The notes under the pieces are model-generated. The model did no database searches. It was not told the DNA's origin and was given only the letters and a program-made list of their open reading frames with translations. Shown piece by piece: positions 10,401-25,400 of a DNA stretch of 64,000 bases (positions are counted from its first letter, which is position 1; every line of letters begins with the position of its first letter). Location: the NCBI GenBank assembly GCA_964017185.1, contig OZ024880.1:48125071-48189070 (forward strand), written 5' to 3'. The DNA comes from Rugalucina vietnamica. Its lineage: Eukaryota > Mollusca > Bivalvia > Lucinida > Lucinidae. Made by a program: the position numbers and the translations under genes.

Positions 10401-13400
10401 ATTTGCACATAAAAACAGACAGAAAAACAGACAACATAAAGATAAATCACGACAGAACAGCCTTGGAACGGTCATTTAAGAAATAACTTGAGAGCTTTAA
10501 CCAAATTTACTGGACCAAGCTTCACATTTTGCCTCAGTAGGCATTCCCAACACTCTTGGAAGTCAACAAGGCTCAGTTATGTTCCCTATAATGTATAATG
10601 TAAACATTAATGATTTTCATATTTTTCACGTTTTCTGACGGAATAAAATTAAAATCACCATGACAGTGCACCACAATGTTAAAATAAAAAGAACAGCATA
10701 CAAAACGGACAAATTGAAGGTCAAGGTCACAGTTTTTACCCATTATGTTGTCGAAAATAGGTAATTTTGGTGTAAAAATCCAAATTTAATGGTAAAATTG
10801 TGATTATCATAAAGGTCAAAAGGTCAAAGGTCAAGGTCATTGAATTGCCTTATTTAACATTTCCTGTAATAGCCCTTAACAATTAGATACCAGAACTGGT
10901 GGTGCGCCAATGTTTTGATTTTAATTCAGTGGCTGTATCTTTACCATGTAGAGAGGCAAACTTGTCTTTTTTGGACTTATTGAAGTAAGGGGTCGGTTGA
11001 CTTTTTGATAAAATGAAATAATGGGTGTTTTTAGGTCAAAGACCAGTAATTGTAACGTTGAATGTGATTGGCGCGAAGTGTGGGCAGATCTGCCGCGGTA
11101 AATTTAAGATGTAACGCTATCTACGATTGATCATAAATGCGTATCAATCAACCGTCTTTTGTCACATGATATTATAACCTTTCTCGAATATTTTGCTATA
11201 TTGTGTGATTTAATCAACTGCTGTTTTGTCATACAATGGCCAAATTGCGGATGTAGTGATTTTTGAATAATCAATTTTTCATTGTTGAGCGATTTTGGGG
11301 TGTCCCTAAACAGCGAAAAATACCGTCCTTAAATGCTGGCTAACACCTTATTTTTTGCTGCACCTGCACACTGCCTGGGGCGTTCTCTCGTCTGCTGAAT
11401 GTGTTGGGGTCCACTTTAAGTTGTGACGCATATGAATGAGTCTTGTTTTTGGGTAAAATACATTGGGGTATATGTGAACGATAATTATAGGTCTCTGCCC
11501 ATGACGAGGAACGTCACCATCCAAAAACGAGAAATTTACTATATCAAAATCAAAGTCATCGCGCTTATCATAAATCTAAGAAGTAACAAATGCATTTGCA
11601 ACAGAAAGATGTACATCTAAAAGGGGGCTTCGGTATCTGAGAAACTGGCTTTGTTCAACTGTAATTCAGGTGGATAAATTTGATTGACCATACATTCAAA
11701 ATAAGGAAGGTCAATGTTCAAAAGTTCATCGAGGTACCTAGAAGTCGAATTAAACGCCTCGATAACATCACCGAGGTGAAAAAAAACTAAATTAACAATC
11801 AGGTAAACGTACATAAGCTGCTAACAACACCAAAAAATAAAACAATTAGAACTACAGCAGAAGTATCGCCTTGGAACGATTAGTTATGCAAAAGTACTTC
11901 AGGCCACTAACCCTACTACTTACCGCATCCAGTGAATTCCGTCTGATCCCACTGTCCTTCACTCGAGCACGTGACCGAATTTGGACTCGGAGTTCCAGCA
12001 TAGCCATCATCACAAAGAACTGACTCGGTAGTGCCGGTATATGTTGTTGTTGTCACTTTATACCCTGGTACTGTTAGTTGTCCACATTCTGTAGCATCTA
12101 TTAATGAAGAACTTACATCGTGTTTCATTGGCATATACATAAAACGATTGTTCCATATAGCTAATTAAATTTTATATTACAGGGCTCGGTTGTACGAAGC
12201 TACATTAAATGTAATCATTGTTTATTAGCAATAAATCCATAATTAAAACACCAATACTGGATTCGTTTATGAAGGAATTAAGTCGAATTGCGTGAAACGT
12301 TCACTGACGCTTGATTAGTTGATTGAAGTTTAATAGAGGTTCAATAAGGAATTTTATATGGCTGATTGTTCCAAGGCGATACGTCTGTTGTGGTTCTAAA
12401 TGTTTTGTGTTTCGGAGTCGAATTTTTGTGCTGATTGATCCTTATGAACCTTTTCATATTTTTAGTTAATTTCAGGTAACTGAGTGGCCGCCTATTGGAG
12501 AATAGCTGCTCACTCGGCTTACGATATGTTTTCTTGGTATAAGTACCTAAGTGTCATGTTAGTTATTCCCACCCATCTTTCGTTGTGGAATTTCTTTCTG
12601 ATTGCGCCATTTTCTGATCATTGCTTACTTGTACATTTTTTCGTCATTAAACCTTCATTAAAAGTGACGTCACAAGTGATATTTCAGGAAAAAGAAGGTA
12701 CGTCACATTAAGAGCGCGGCTTACATGTAATTGATCTTAATTGAATCAATTTTCGCGCACTGGCTACAGAAATTAAAACCGTTTAGACAGCGAGTTTGCC
12801 GTATTCATTTTAGCCATTGCATCGCGTTGTGTGCAGCCTTTCTATAATTCTTGATTTCGAGAGGAAAATGCAATAATAAAGACTATAACGACCACAATCT
12901 AAAACGTGAACTTAAATCGGAATTGACATGATAGGATTGAAACATGAACAAAGTAATTCTGCTACTAACCGCATCCAGTGAATTCAGTCTGATCCCACTG
13001 TCCTTCACTCGAGCACGTAATCTGATTTGGACTCGGAGTTCCAGTATAGCCATCATCACAAAGAACTAACTCGGCAGTGCCGGTATATGTTGTTGTTGTC
13101 ACCTTATACCCCGATGCTGTCAGTTGTCCACATTCTACATCTATAAATGAAGAACTTACACTGTGTTCTATGGTTTTGTTCTTAGCGTGAATATTCCATA
13201 TAGCTAGTTGAATGTTATATTACTGACCGTCCAAATGCGGCACATCTGTTCTGGTTACATCTGCTTCATGTTTTGGTGTCGATTTTTGTGCTGATATAGC
13301 ACAATATATTGTGTGATTTTATCAACTGCTGTTTTGTCAAATAATGGCCAAATTGCGGATGTAGTGATTTTTGAATAATCAATTTTTCATTGTTGAGTGA

Positions 13401-16400
13401 TTTTGGGGTGTCCCTAAACAGCGACAAATACCGTCTTTAAATGCCGGTTAACACCCTATTTTTTGCTGCACCTGTACACGGCCTGGGGCATTCTCTCGTC
13501 TGCTGAATGTGTTGGGCTCCACTATAAGTTGTGACGCATATGAATGGGTCTTGTGTAGGGGCAAATTACAATTGGAGTCTATGGGAACGATAATTATAGG
13601 TCTCTGCCCTAAAGAGAATATCATCTTCAGGTGTGCTCCCTGTTTCGACACTGGAATGAAACTGCGTTTGCAGGAACCGGTACCCTCTTCGTATCTCTCC
13701 ATGATTTCACATCTGAATCCCAAGGCGGAACGGACCGAAACTGGCCATCCTCGAATTTTAAAATAGAAAAAGTCAAATAAACTTGCACATAAAAACAGAC
13801 AGAAAAACAGACTACATAAAGATAAATCACGACAGAACAGCCTTGGAACGGTCATTTAAGAAATAACTTGAGAGCTTTAACCAAATTTACTGGACCAAGC
13901 TTCACATTTTGCCTCAGTAGGCATTCCCAACACTCTTGGAAGTCAACAAGGCTCAGTTATGTTCCCTATAATGTATAATGTAAACATTAATGATTTTCAT
14001 ATTTTTCACGTTTTCTGACGGAAAAAAATTAAAATCACCATGACAGTGCACCACAATGTTAAAATAAAAAGAACAGCATACAAAACGGACAAATTGAAGG
14101 TCAAGGTCACAGTTTTTACCCATTATTTTGTCGAAAATAGGTAATTTTGGTGTAAAAATCCAAATTTAATGGTAAAATTGTGATTATCATAAAGGTCAAA
14201 AGGTCAAAGGTCAAGGTCATTGAATTGCCTTATTTAACATTTCCTGTAATAGTCCTTAACAATTAGATACCAGAACTGGTGGTGCGCCAATGTTTTGATT
14301 TTAATTCAGTGGCTGTATCTTTACCATGTAGAGAGGCAAACTTGTCTTTTTTGGACTTATTGAAGTAAGGGGTCGGTTGACTTTTTGATAAAATGAAATA
14401 ATGGGTGTTTTTAGGTCAAAGACCAGTAATTGTAACGTTGAATGTGATTGGCGCGAAGTGTGGGCAGATCTGCCGCGGTAAATTTAAGATGTAACGCTAT
14501 CTACGATTGATCATAAATGCGTATCAATCAACCGTCTTTTGTCACATGATATTATAACCTTTCTCGAATATTTTGCTATATTGTGTGATTTAATCAACTG
14601 CTGTTTTGTCATACAATGGCCAAATTGCGGATGTAGTGATTTTTGAATAATCAATTTTTCATTGTTGAGCGATTTTGGGGTGTCCCTAAACAGCGAAAAA
14701 TACCGTCCTTAAATGCTGGCTAACACCTTATTTTTTGCTGCACCTGCACACTGCCTGGGGCGTTCTCTCGTCTGCTGAATGTGTTGGGGTCCACTTTAAG
14801 TTGTGACGCATATGAATGAGTCTTGTTTTTGGGTAAAATACATTGGGGTATATGTGAACGATAATTATAGGTCTCTGCCCATGACGAGGAACGTCACCAT
14901 CCAAAAACGAGAAATTTACTATATCAAAATCAAAGTCATCGAGCTTATCATAAATCTAAGAAGTAACAAATGCATTTGCAACAGAAAGATGTGCATCTAA
15001 AAGGGGGCTTCGGTATCTGAGAAACTGGCTTTGTTCAACTGTAATTCAGGTGGATAAATTTGATTGACCATACATTCAAAATAAGGAAGGTCAATGTTCA
15101 AAAGTTCATCGAGGTACCTAGAAGTCGAATTAAACGCCTCGATAACATCACCGAGGTGAAAAAAAAAACTAAATTAACAATCAGGTAAACGTACATAAGC
15201 TGCTAACAACACCAAAAAATAAAACAATTAGAACCACAGCAGAAGTATCGCCTTGGAACGATTAGTTATGCAAAAGTACTTCAGGCCACTAACCCTACTA
15301 CTTACCGCATCCAGTGAATTCCGTCTGATCCCACTGTCCTTCACTCGAGCACGTGACCGAATTTGGACTCGGAGTTCCAGCATAGCCATCATCACAAAGA
15401 ACTGACTCGGTAGTGCCGGTATATGTTGTTGTTGTCACTTTATACCCTGGTACTGTTAGTTGTCCACATTCTGTAGCATCTATTAATGAAGAACTTACAT
15501 CGAGTTTCATTGTCATATACATAAAACGATTGTTCCATATAGCTAATTAAATTTTATATTACAGGGCTCGGTTGTACGAAGCTACATTAAATGTAATCAT
15601 TGTTTATTAGCAATAAATCCATAATTAAAACACTAATGCTGGATTCATTTATGAAGGAATTTAGTCGAATTGCGTGAAACGTTCACTGACGCTTGATTAG
15701 TTGATTGAAGTTTAATAGAGGTTCAATAAGGAATTTTATATGGCTGATTGTTCCAAGGCGATACGTCTGTTGTGGTTCTAAATGTTTTGTGTTTCGGAGT
15801 CGAATTTTTGTGCTGATTGATCCTTATGAACCTTTTCATATTTTTAGTTAATTTCAGGTAACTGAGTGGCCGCCTATTGGAGAATAGCTGCTCACTCGGC
15901 TTACGATATGTTTTCTTGGTATAAGTACCTAAGTGTCATGTTAGTTATTCCCACCCATCTTTCGTTGTGGAATTTCTTTCTGATTGCGCCATTTTCTGAT
16001 CATTGCTTACTTGTACATTTTTTTGTCATTAAACCTTCATTAAAAGTGACGTCACAAGTGATATTTCAGGAAAAAGAAGGTACGTCACGTTAAGAGCGCG
16101 GCTTACATGTAATTGATCTTAATTGAATCAATTTTCGCGCACTGGCTACAGAAATTAAAACCGTTTAGACAGCGAGTTTGCCGTATTCATTTTAGCCATT
16201 GCATCGCGTTGTGTGCAGCCTTTCTATAATTCTTGATTTCGAGAGGAAAATGCAATAATAAAGACTATAACGACCACAATCTAAAACGTGAACTTAAATC
16301 GGAATTGACATGATAGGATTGAAACATGAACAAAGTAATTCTGCTACTAACCGCATCCAGTGAATTCAGTCTGATCCCACTGTCCTTCACTCGAGCACGT

Positions 16401-19400
16401 AATCTGATTTGGACTCGGAGTTCCAGTATAGCCATCATCACAAAGAACTGACTCGGCAGTGCCGGTATATGTTGTTGTTGTCACCTTATACCCCGATGCT
16501 GTCAGTTGTCCACATTCTACATCTATAAATGAAGAACTTACACTGTGTTCTATGGTTTTGTTCTTAGCGTGAATATTCCATATAGCTAGTTGAATGTTAT
16601 ATTACTGACCGTCCAAATGCGGCACATCTGTTCTGGTTACATCTGCTTCATGTTTTGGTGTCGATTTTTGTGCTGATATAGCACAATATATTGTGTGATT
16701 TTATCAACTGCTGTTTTGTCATATAATGGCCAAATTGCGGATGTAGTGATTTTTGAATAATCAATTTTTCATTGTTGAGTGATTTTGGGGTGTCCCTAAA
16801 CAGCGACAAATACCGTCTTTAAATGCCGGTTAACACCCTATTTTTTGCTGCACCTGTACACGGACTGGGGCGTTCTCTCGTCTGCTGAATGTGTTGGGCT
16901 CCACTATAAGTTGTGACGCATATGAATTGGTCTTGTGTAGGGGCAAATTACAATTGGAGTCTATGGGAACGATAATTATAGGTCTCTGCCCTAAAGAGAA
17001 TATCATCTTCAGGTGTGCTTCCTGTTTCGACACTGGAATGAAACTGCGTTTGCAGGAACCGGTACCCTCTTCGTATCTCTCCATGATTTCACATCTGAAT
17101 CCCAAGGCGGAACGGACCGAAACTGGCCATCCTCGAATTTTAAAATAGAAAAAGTCAAATAAACTTGCACATAAAAACAGACAGAAAAACAGACTACATA
17201 AAGATAAATCACGACAGAACAGCCTTGGAACGGTCATTTAAGAAATAACTTGAGAGCTTTAACCAAATTTACTGGACCAAGCTTCACATTTTGCCTCAGT
17301 AGGCATTCCCAACACTCTTGGAAGTCAACAAGGCTCAGTTATGTTCCCTATAATGTATAATGTAAACATTAATGATTTTCATATTTTTCACGTTTTCTGA
17401 CGGAAAAAAAATAAAATCACCATGACAGTGCACCACAATGTTAAAATAAAAAGAACAGCATACAAAACGGACAAATTGAAGGTCAAGGTCACAGTTTTTA
17501 CCCATTATTTTGTCGAAAATAGGTAATTTTGGTGTAAAAATCCAAATTTAATGGTAAAATTGTGATTATCATAAAGGTCAAAAGGTCAAAGGTCAAGGTC
17601 ATTTAATTGCCTTATTTAACATTTCCTGTAATAGTCCTTAACAATTAGATACCAGAACTGGTGGTGCGCCAATGTTTTGATTTTAATTCAGTGGCTGTAT
17701 CTTTACCATGTAGAGAGGCAAACTTGTCTTTTTTGGACTTATTGAAGTAAGGGGTCGGTTGACTTTTTGATAAAATGAAATAATGGGTGTTTTTAGGTCA
17801 AAGACCAGTAATTGTTACGTTGAATGTGATTGGCGCGAAGTGTGGGCAGATCTGCCGCGGTAAATTTAAGATGTAACGCTATCTATGATTGATCATAAAT
17901 GCGTATCAATCAACCGTCTTTTGTCACATGATATTATAACCTTTCTCGAATATTTTGCTATATTGTGTGATTTAATCAACTGCTGTTTTGTCATACAATG
18001 GCCAAATTGCGGATGTAGTGATTTTTGAATAATCAATTTTTCATTGTTGAGCGATTTTGGGGTGTCCCTAAACAGCGAAAAATACCGTCCTTAAATGCTG
18101 GCTAACACCTTATTTTTTGCTGCACCTGCACACTGCCTGGGGCGTTCTCTCGTCTGCTGAATGTGTTGGGGTCCACTTTAAGTTGTGACGCATATGAATG
18201 AGTCTTGTTTTTGGGTAAAATACATTGGGGTATATGTGAACGATAATTATAGGTCTCTGCCCATGACGAGGAACGTCACCATCCAAAAACGAGAAATTTA
18301 CTATATCAAAATCAAAGTCATCGCGCTTATCATTAATCTAAGAAGTAACAAATGCATTTGCAACAGAAAGATGTACATCTAAAAGGGGGCTTCGGTATCT
18401 GAGAAACTGGCTTTGTTCAACTGTAATTCAGGTGGATAAATTTGATTGACATTACATTCAAAATAAGGAAGGTCAATGTTCAAAAGTTCATCGAGGTACC
18501 TAGAAGTCGAATTAAACGCCTCGATAACATCACCGAGGTGAAAAAAAAAACTAAATTAACAATCAGGTAAACGTACATAAGCTGCTAACAACACCAAAAA
18601 ATAAAACAATTAGAACTACAGCAGAAGTATCGCCTTGGAACGATTAGTTATGCAAAAGTACTTCAGGCCACTAACCCTACTACTTACCGCATCCAGTGAA
18701 TTCCGTCTGATCCCACTGTCCTTCACTCGAGCACGTGACCGAATTTGGACTCGGAGTTCCAGCATAGCCATCATCACAAAGAACTGACTCGGTAGTGCCG
18801 GTATATGTTGTTGTTGTCACTTTATACCCTGGTACTGTTAGTTGTCCACATTCTGTAGCATCTATTAATGAAGAACTTACATCGTGTTTCATTGTCATAT
18901 ACATAAAACGATTGTTCCATATAGCTAATTAAATTTTATATTACAGGGCTCGGTTGTACGAAGCTACATTAAATGTAATCATTGTTTATTAGCAATAAAT
19001 CCATAATTAAAACACCAATGCTGGATTCGTTTATGAAGGAATTAAGTCGAATTGCGTGAAACGTTCACTGACGCTTGATTAGTTGATTGAAGTTTAATAG
19101 AGGTTCAATAAGGAATTTTATATGGCTGATTGTTCCAAGGCGATACGTCTGTTGTGGTTCTAAATGTTTTGTGTTTCGGAGTCGAATTTTTGTGCTGATT
19201 GATCCTTATGAACCTTTTCATATTTTTAGTTAATTTCAGGTAACTGAGTGGCCGCCTATTGGAGAATAGCTGCTCACTCGGCTTACGATATGTTTTCTTG
19301 GTATAAGTACCTAAGTGTCATGTTAGTTATTCCCACCCATCTTTCGTTGTGGAATTTCTTTCTGATTGCGCCATTTTCTGATCATTGCTTACTTGTACAT

Positions 19401-22400
19401 TTTTTCGTCATTAAACCTTCATTAAAAGTGACGTCACAAGTGATATTTCAGGAAAAAGAAGGTACGTCACATTAAGAGCGCGGCTTACATGTAATTGATC
19501 TTAATTGAATCAATTTTCGCGCACTGGCTACAGAAATTAAAACCGTTTAGACAGCGAGTTTGCCGTATTCATTTTAGCCATTGCATCGCGTTGTGTGCAG
19601 CCTTTCTATAATTCTTGATTTCGAGAGGAAAATGCAATAATAAAGACTATAACGACCACAATCTAAAACGTGAACTTAAATCGGAATTGACATGATAGGA
19701 TTGAAACATGAACAAAGTAATTCTGCTACTAACCGCATCCAGTGAATTCAGTCTGATCCCACTGTCCTTCACTCGAGCACGTAATCTGATTTGGACTCGG
19801 AGTTCCAGTATAGCCATCATCACAAAGAACTGACTCGGCAGTGCCGGTATATGTTGTTGTTGTCACCTTATACCCCGATGCTGTCAGTTGTCCACATTCT
19901 GCATCTATAAATGAAGAACTTACACTGTGTTCTATGGTTTTGTTCTTAGCGTGAATATTCCATATAGCTAGTTGAATGTTATATTACTGACCGTCCAAAT
20001 GCGGCACATCTGTTCTGGTTACATCTGCTTCATGTTTTGGTGTCAATTTTTGTGCTGATATAGCACAATATATTGTGTGATTTTATCAACTGCTGTTTTG
20101 TCATATAATGGCCAAATTGCGGATGTAGTGATTTTTGAATAATCAATTTTTCATTGTTGAGTGATTTTGGGGTGTCCCTAAACAGCGACAAATACCGTCT
20201 TTAAATGCCGGTTAACACCCTATTTTTTGCTGCACCTGTACACGGCCTGGGGCGTTCTCTCGTCTGCTGAATGTGTTGGGCTCCACTATAAGTTGTGACG
20301 CATATGAATTGGTCTTGTGTAGGGGCAAATTACAATTGGAGTCTATGGGAACGATAATTATAGGTCTCTGCCCTAAAGAGAATATCATCTTCAGGTGTGC
20401 TTCCTGTTTCGACACTGGAATGAAACTGCGTTTGCAGGAACCGGTACCCTCTTCGTATCTCTCCATGATTTCACATCTGAATCCCAAGGCGGAACGGACC
20501 GAAACTGGCCATCCTCGAATTTTAAAATAGAAAAAGTCAAATAAACTTGCACATAAAAACAGACAGAAAAACAGACAACATAAAGATAAATCACGACAGA
20601 ACAGCCTTGGAACGGTCATTTGTTACGACCTAGCGTAACTAGACAGGTACAGCGAAAAACAACCAAGTAATTTAAACTTAACAATATTTAATCAAACAAA
20701 TAAATGCTGCAAATACATACAAACAAACAAACAGATAAGTAAATAAATAAATAAATAACTTACAAAGTTAATGTCAAATAAGTCCTTGTCCCTCAAATAT
20801 AAGTCCACAATCCAGTAACCAGAATATGAGCACATGTATATTTTAATCCACACTTTTCTTCTAATCCAAAACACTAGTGAAACAACCAAAATTATATACT
20901 TTAAATCACTTCAAATTTCTGAATGACTAAGACTGAATTGGGACCTATATTTATACATCTAAGGAAATTCTACAGGTTTCTAGAGAATGATATAATAAAC
21001 TTTTCTCTAGAAAAGAAACGAACTAAACGAAAGTTCTTTTAAATTCTCCAAAGAGAATTTAGAATTCTCCAGAGAAGAATTCAAGGCCGTAACGACCATC
21101 AAGACTAAACGAAAGTCTACTAGATCCTTCGAGATCTCAGTAGTAGTATACATAGTCCAAATATATTTTTAACTTATGGTAAAAAAAAACACTCACTCCA
21201 TTTTCATCTGGAATTATCCACAAAGTGCTCATAGAATTTTCTATACTTCTAAATTATATAACAGTTATAAAAATAATCAATGACATTCTTCTATAAAGTT
21301 CTAGATAATAAATTGTAGAAACATAAAAAGAAATATATATTAATTAATTGGGTTACTCCCCTTTGATTATATATATATAAATTATAAGTAATAGCTTTTA
21401 AAAGAATCAATATTATTGAATCAATTATATATAACACATTTAAGAAATAACTTGAGAGCTTTAACCAAATTTACTGGACCAAGCTTCACATTTTGCCTCA
21501 GTAGGCATTCCCAACACTCTTGGAAGTCAACAAGGCTCAGTTATGTTCCCTATAATGTATAATGTAAACATTAATGATTTTCATATTTTTCACGTTTTCT
21601 GACGGAATAAAATTAAAATCACCATGACAGTGCACCACAATGTTAAAATAAAAAGAACAGCATACAAAACGGACAAATTGAAGGTCAAGGTCACAGTTTT
21701 TACCCATTATTTTGTCGAAAATAGGTAATTTTGGTGTAAAAATCCAAATTTAATGGTAAAATTGTGATTATCATAAAGGTCAAAAGGTCAAAGGTCAAGG
21801 TCATTTAATTGCCTTATTTAACATTTCCTGTAATAGTCCTTAACAATTAGATACCAGAACTGGTGGTGCGCCAATGTTTTTATTTTAATTCAGTGGCTGT
21901 ATCTTTACCATGTAGAGAGGCAAACTTGTCTTTTTTGGACTTATTGAAGTAAGGGGTCGGTTGACTTTTTGATAAAATGAAATAATGGGTGTTTTTAGGT
22001 CAAAGACCAGTAATTGTAACGTTGAATGTGATTGGCGCGAAGTGTGGGCAGATCTGCCGCGGTAAATTTAAGATGTAACGCTATCTACGATTGATCATAA
22101 ATGCGTATCAATCAACCGTCTTTTGTCACATGATATTATAACCTTTCTCGAATATTTTGCTATATTGTGTGATTTAATCAACTGCTGTTTTGTCATACAA
22201 TGGCCAAATTGCGGATGTAGTGATTTTTGAATAATCAATTTTTCATTGTTGAGCGATTTTGGGGTGTCCCTAAACAGCGAAAAATACCGTCCTTAAATGC
22301 TGGCTAACACCCTATTTTTTGCTGCACCTGCACACTGCCTGGGGCGTTCTCTCGTCTGCTGAATGTGTTGGGGTCCACTTTAAGTTGTGACGCATATGAA

Positions 22401-25400
22401 TGAGTCTTGTTTTTGGGTAAAATACATTGGGGTATATGTGAACGATAATTATAGGTCTCTGCCCATGACGAGGAACGTCACCATCCAAAAACGAGAAATT
22501 TACTATATCAAAATCAAAGTCATCGCGCTTATCATAAATCTAAGAAGTAACAAATGCATTTGCAACAGAAAGATGTACATCTAAAAGGGGGCTTCGGTAT
22601 CTGAGAAACTGGCTTTGTTCAACTGTAATTCAGGTGGATAAATTTGATTGACCATACATTCAAAATAAGGAAGGTCAATGTTCAAAAGTTCATCGAGGTA
22701 CCTAGAAGTCGAATTAAACGCCTCGATAACATCACCGAGGTGAAAAAAAAACTAAATTAACAATCAGGTAAACGTACATAAGCTGCTAACAACACCAAAA
22801 AATAAAACAATTAGAACTACAGCAGAAGTATCGCCTTGGAACGATTAGTTATGCAAAAGTACTTCAGGCCACTAACCCTACTACTTACCGCATCCAGTGA
22901 ATTCCGTCTGATCCCACTGTCCTTCACTCGAGCACGTGACCGAATTTGGACTCGGAGTTCCAGCATAGCCATCATCACAAAGAACTGACTCGGTAGTGCC
23001 GGTATATGTTGTTGTTGTCACTTTATACCCTGGTACTGTTAGTTGTCCACATTCTGTAGCATCTATTAATGAAGAACTTACATCGTGTTTCATTGTCATA
23101 TACATAAAACGATTGTTCCATATAGCTAATTAAATTTTATATTACAGGGCTCGGTTGTACGAAGCTACATTAAATGTAATCATTGTTTATTAGCAATAAA
23201 TCCATAATTAAAACACTAATGCTGGATTCGTTTATGAAGGAATTTAATCGAATTGCGTGAAACGTTCACTGACGCTTGATTAGTTAATTGAAGTTTAATA
23301 GAGGTTCAATAAGGAATTTTATATGGCTGATTGTTCCAAGGCGATACGTCTGTTGTGGTTCTAAATGTTTTGTGTTTCGGAGTCGAATTTTTGTGCTGAT
23401 TGATCCTTATGAACCTTTTCATATTTTTAGTTAATTTCAGGTAACTGAGTGGCCGCCTATTGGAGAATAGCTGCTCACTCGGCTTACGATATGTTTTCTT
23501 GGTATAAGTACCTAAGTGTCATGTTAGTTATTCCCACCCATCTTTCGTTGTGGAATTTCTTTCTGATTGCGCCATTTTCTGATCATTGCTTACTTGTACA
23601 TTTTTTCGTCATTAAACCTTCATTAAAAGTGACGTCACAAGTGATATTTCAGGAAAAAGAAGGTACGTCACATTAAGAGCGCGGCTTACATGTAATTGAT
23701 CTTAATTGAATCAATTTTCGCGCACTGGCTACAGAAATTAAAACCGTTTAGACAGCGAGTTTGCCGTATTCATTTTAGCCATTGCATCGCGTTGTGTGCA
23801 GCCTTTCTATAATTCTTGATTTCGAGAGGAAAATGCAATAATAAAGACTATAACGACCACAATTTAAAACGTGAACTAAAATCGGAATTGACATGATAGG
23901 ATTGAAACATGAACAAAGTAATTCTGCTACTAACCGCATCCAGTGAATTCAGTCTGATCCCACTGTCCTTCACTCGAGCACGTAATCTGATTTGGACTCG
24001 GAGTTCCAGTATAGCCATCATCACAAAGAACTGACTCGGCAGTGCCGGTATATGTTGTTGTTGTCACCTTATACCCCGATGCTGTCAGTTGTCCACATTC
24101 TACATCTATAAATGAAGAACTTACACTGTGTTCTATGGTTTTGTTCTTAGCGTGAATATTCCATATAGCTAGTTGAATGTTATATTACTGACCGTCCAAA
24201 TGCGGCACATCTGTTCTGGTTACATCTGCTTCATGTTTTGGTGTCGATTTTTGTGCTGATATAGCACAATATATTGTGTGATTTTATCAACTGCTGTTTT
24301 GTCATATAATGGCCAAATTGCGGATGTAGTGATTTTTGAATAATCAATTTTTCATTGTTGAGTGATTTTGGGGTGTCCCTAAACAGCGACAAATACCGTC
24401 TTTAAATGCCGGTTAACACCCTATTTTTTGCTGCACCTGTACACGGCCTGGGGCATTCTCTCGTCTGCTGAATGTGTTGGGCTCCACTATAAGTTGTGAC
24501 GCATATGAATGGGTCTTGTGTAGGGGCAAATTACAATTGGAGTCTATGGGAACGATAATTATAGGTCTCTGCCGTAAAGAGAATATCATCTTCAGGTGTG
24601 CTCCCTGTTTCGACACTGGAATGAAACTGCGTTTGCAGGAACCGGTACCCTCTTCGTATCTCTCCATGATTTCACATCTGAATCCCAAGGCGGAACGGAC
24701 CGAAACTGGCCATCTGGGGCGTTCTCTCGTCTGCTGAATGTGTTGGGCTCCACTATAAGTTGTGACGCATATGAATTGGTCTTGTGTAGGGGCAAATTAC
24801 AATTGGAGTCTATGGGAACGATAATTATAGGTCTCTGCCCTAAAGAGAATATCATCTTCAGGTGTGCTTCCTGTTTCGACACTGGAATGAAACTGCGTTT
24901 GCAGGAACCGGTACCCTCTTCGTATCTCTCCATGATTTTACATCTGAATCCCAAGGCGGAACGGACCGAAACTGGCCATCCTCGAATTTTAAAATAGAAA
25001 AAGTCAAATAAATTTGCACATAAAAACAGACAGAAAAACAGACAACATAAAGATAAATCACGACAGAACAGCCTTGGAACGGTCATTTAAGAAATAACTT
25101 GAGAGCTTTAACCAAATTTACTGGACCAAGCTTCACATTTTGCCTCAGTAGGCATTCCCAACACTCTTGGAAGTCAACAAGGCTCAGTTATGTTCCCTAT
25201 AATGTATAATGTAAACATTAATGATTTTCATATTTTTCACGTTTTCTGACGGAATAAAATTAAAATCACCATGACAGTGCACCACAATGTTAAAATAAAA
25301 AGAACAGCATACAAAACGGACAAATTGAAGGTCAAGGTCACAGTTTTTACCCATTATGTTGTCGAAAATAGGTAATTTTGGTGTAAAAATCCAAATTTAA

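Larger units (their letters stand above)
9000..23610 (+). repeat. 14.6-kb higher-order repeat, copy 1 (four units)
   Basis: Units 3-6 plus the start of unit 7 match units 7-10 plus the start of unit 11 at an offset of 14,611 bp. Shared private markers are the 266-bp duplication, a GAGCTTATC variant in unit 5/9, Ser to Leu in exon 4B/8B and the LTR-like insertion. Breakpoints are approximate: from variant sites the left one lies between 8849 and 9251. Confidence 0.9.

Noticed and set aside
13060..13080. Possible stop created in exon 4B by the GAACTAACTC variant
   Set aside because: On the coding strand it changes TCA to TTA (Ser to Leu), not to a stop.
20692..20889. 65-codon minus-strand frame in the LTR-like insertion as a gene
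   Set aside because: AT-rich, hydrophobic by composition, no domain; it lies just downstream of the putative LTR TATA box and looks like a chance frame.
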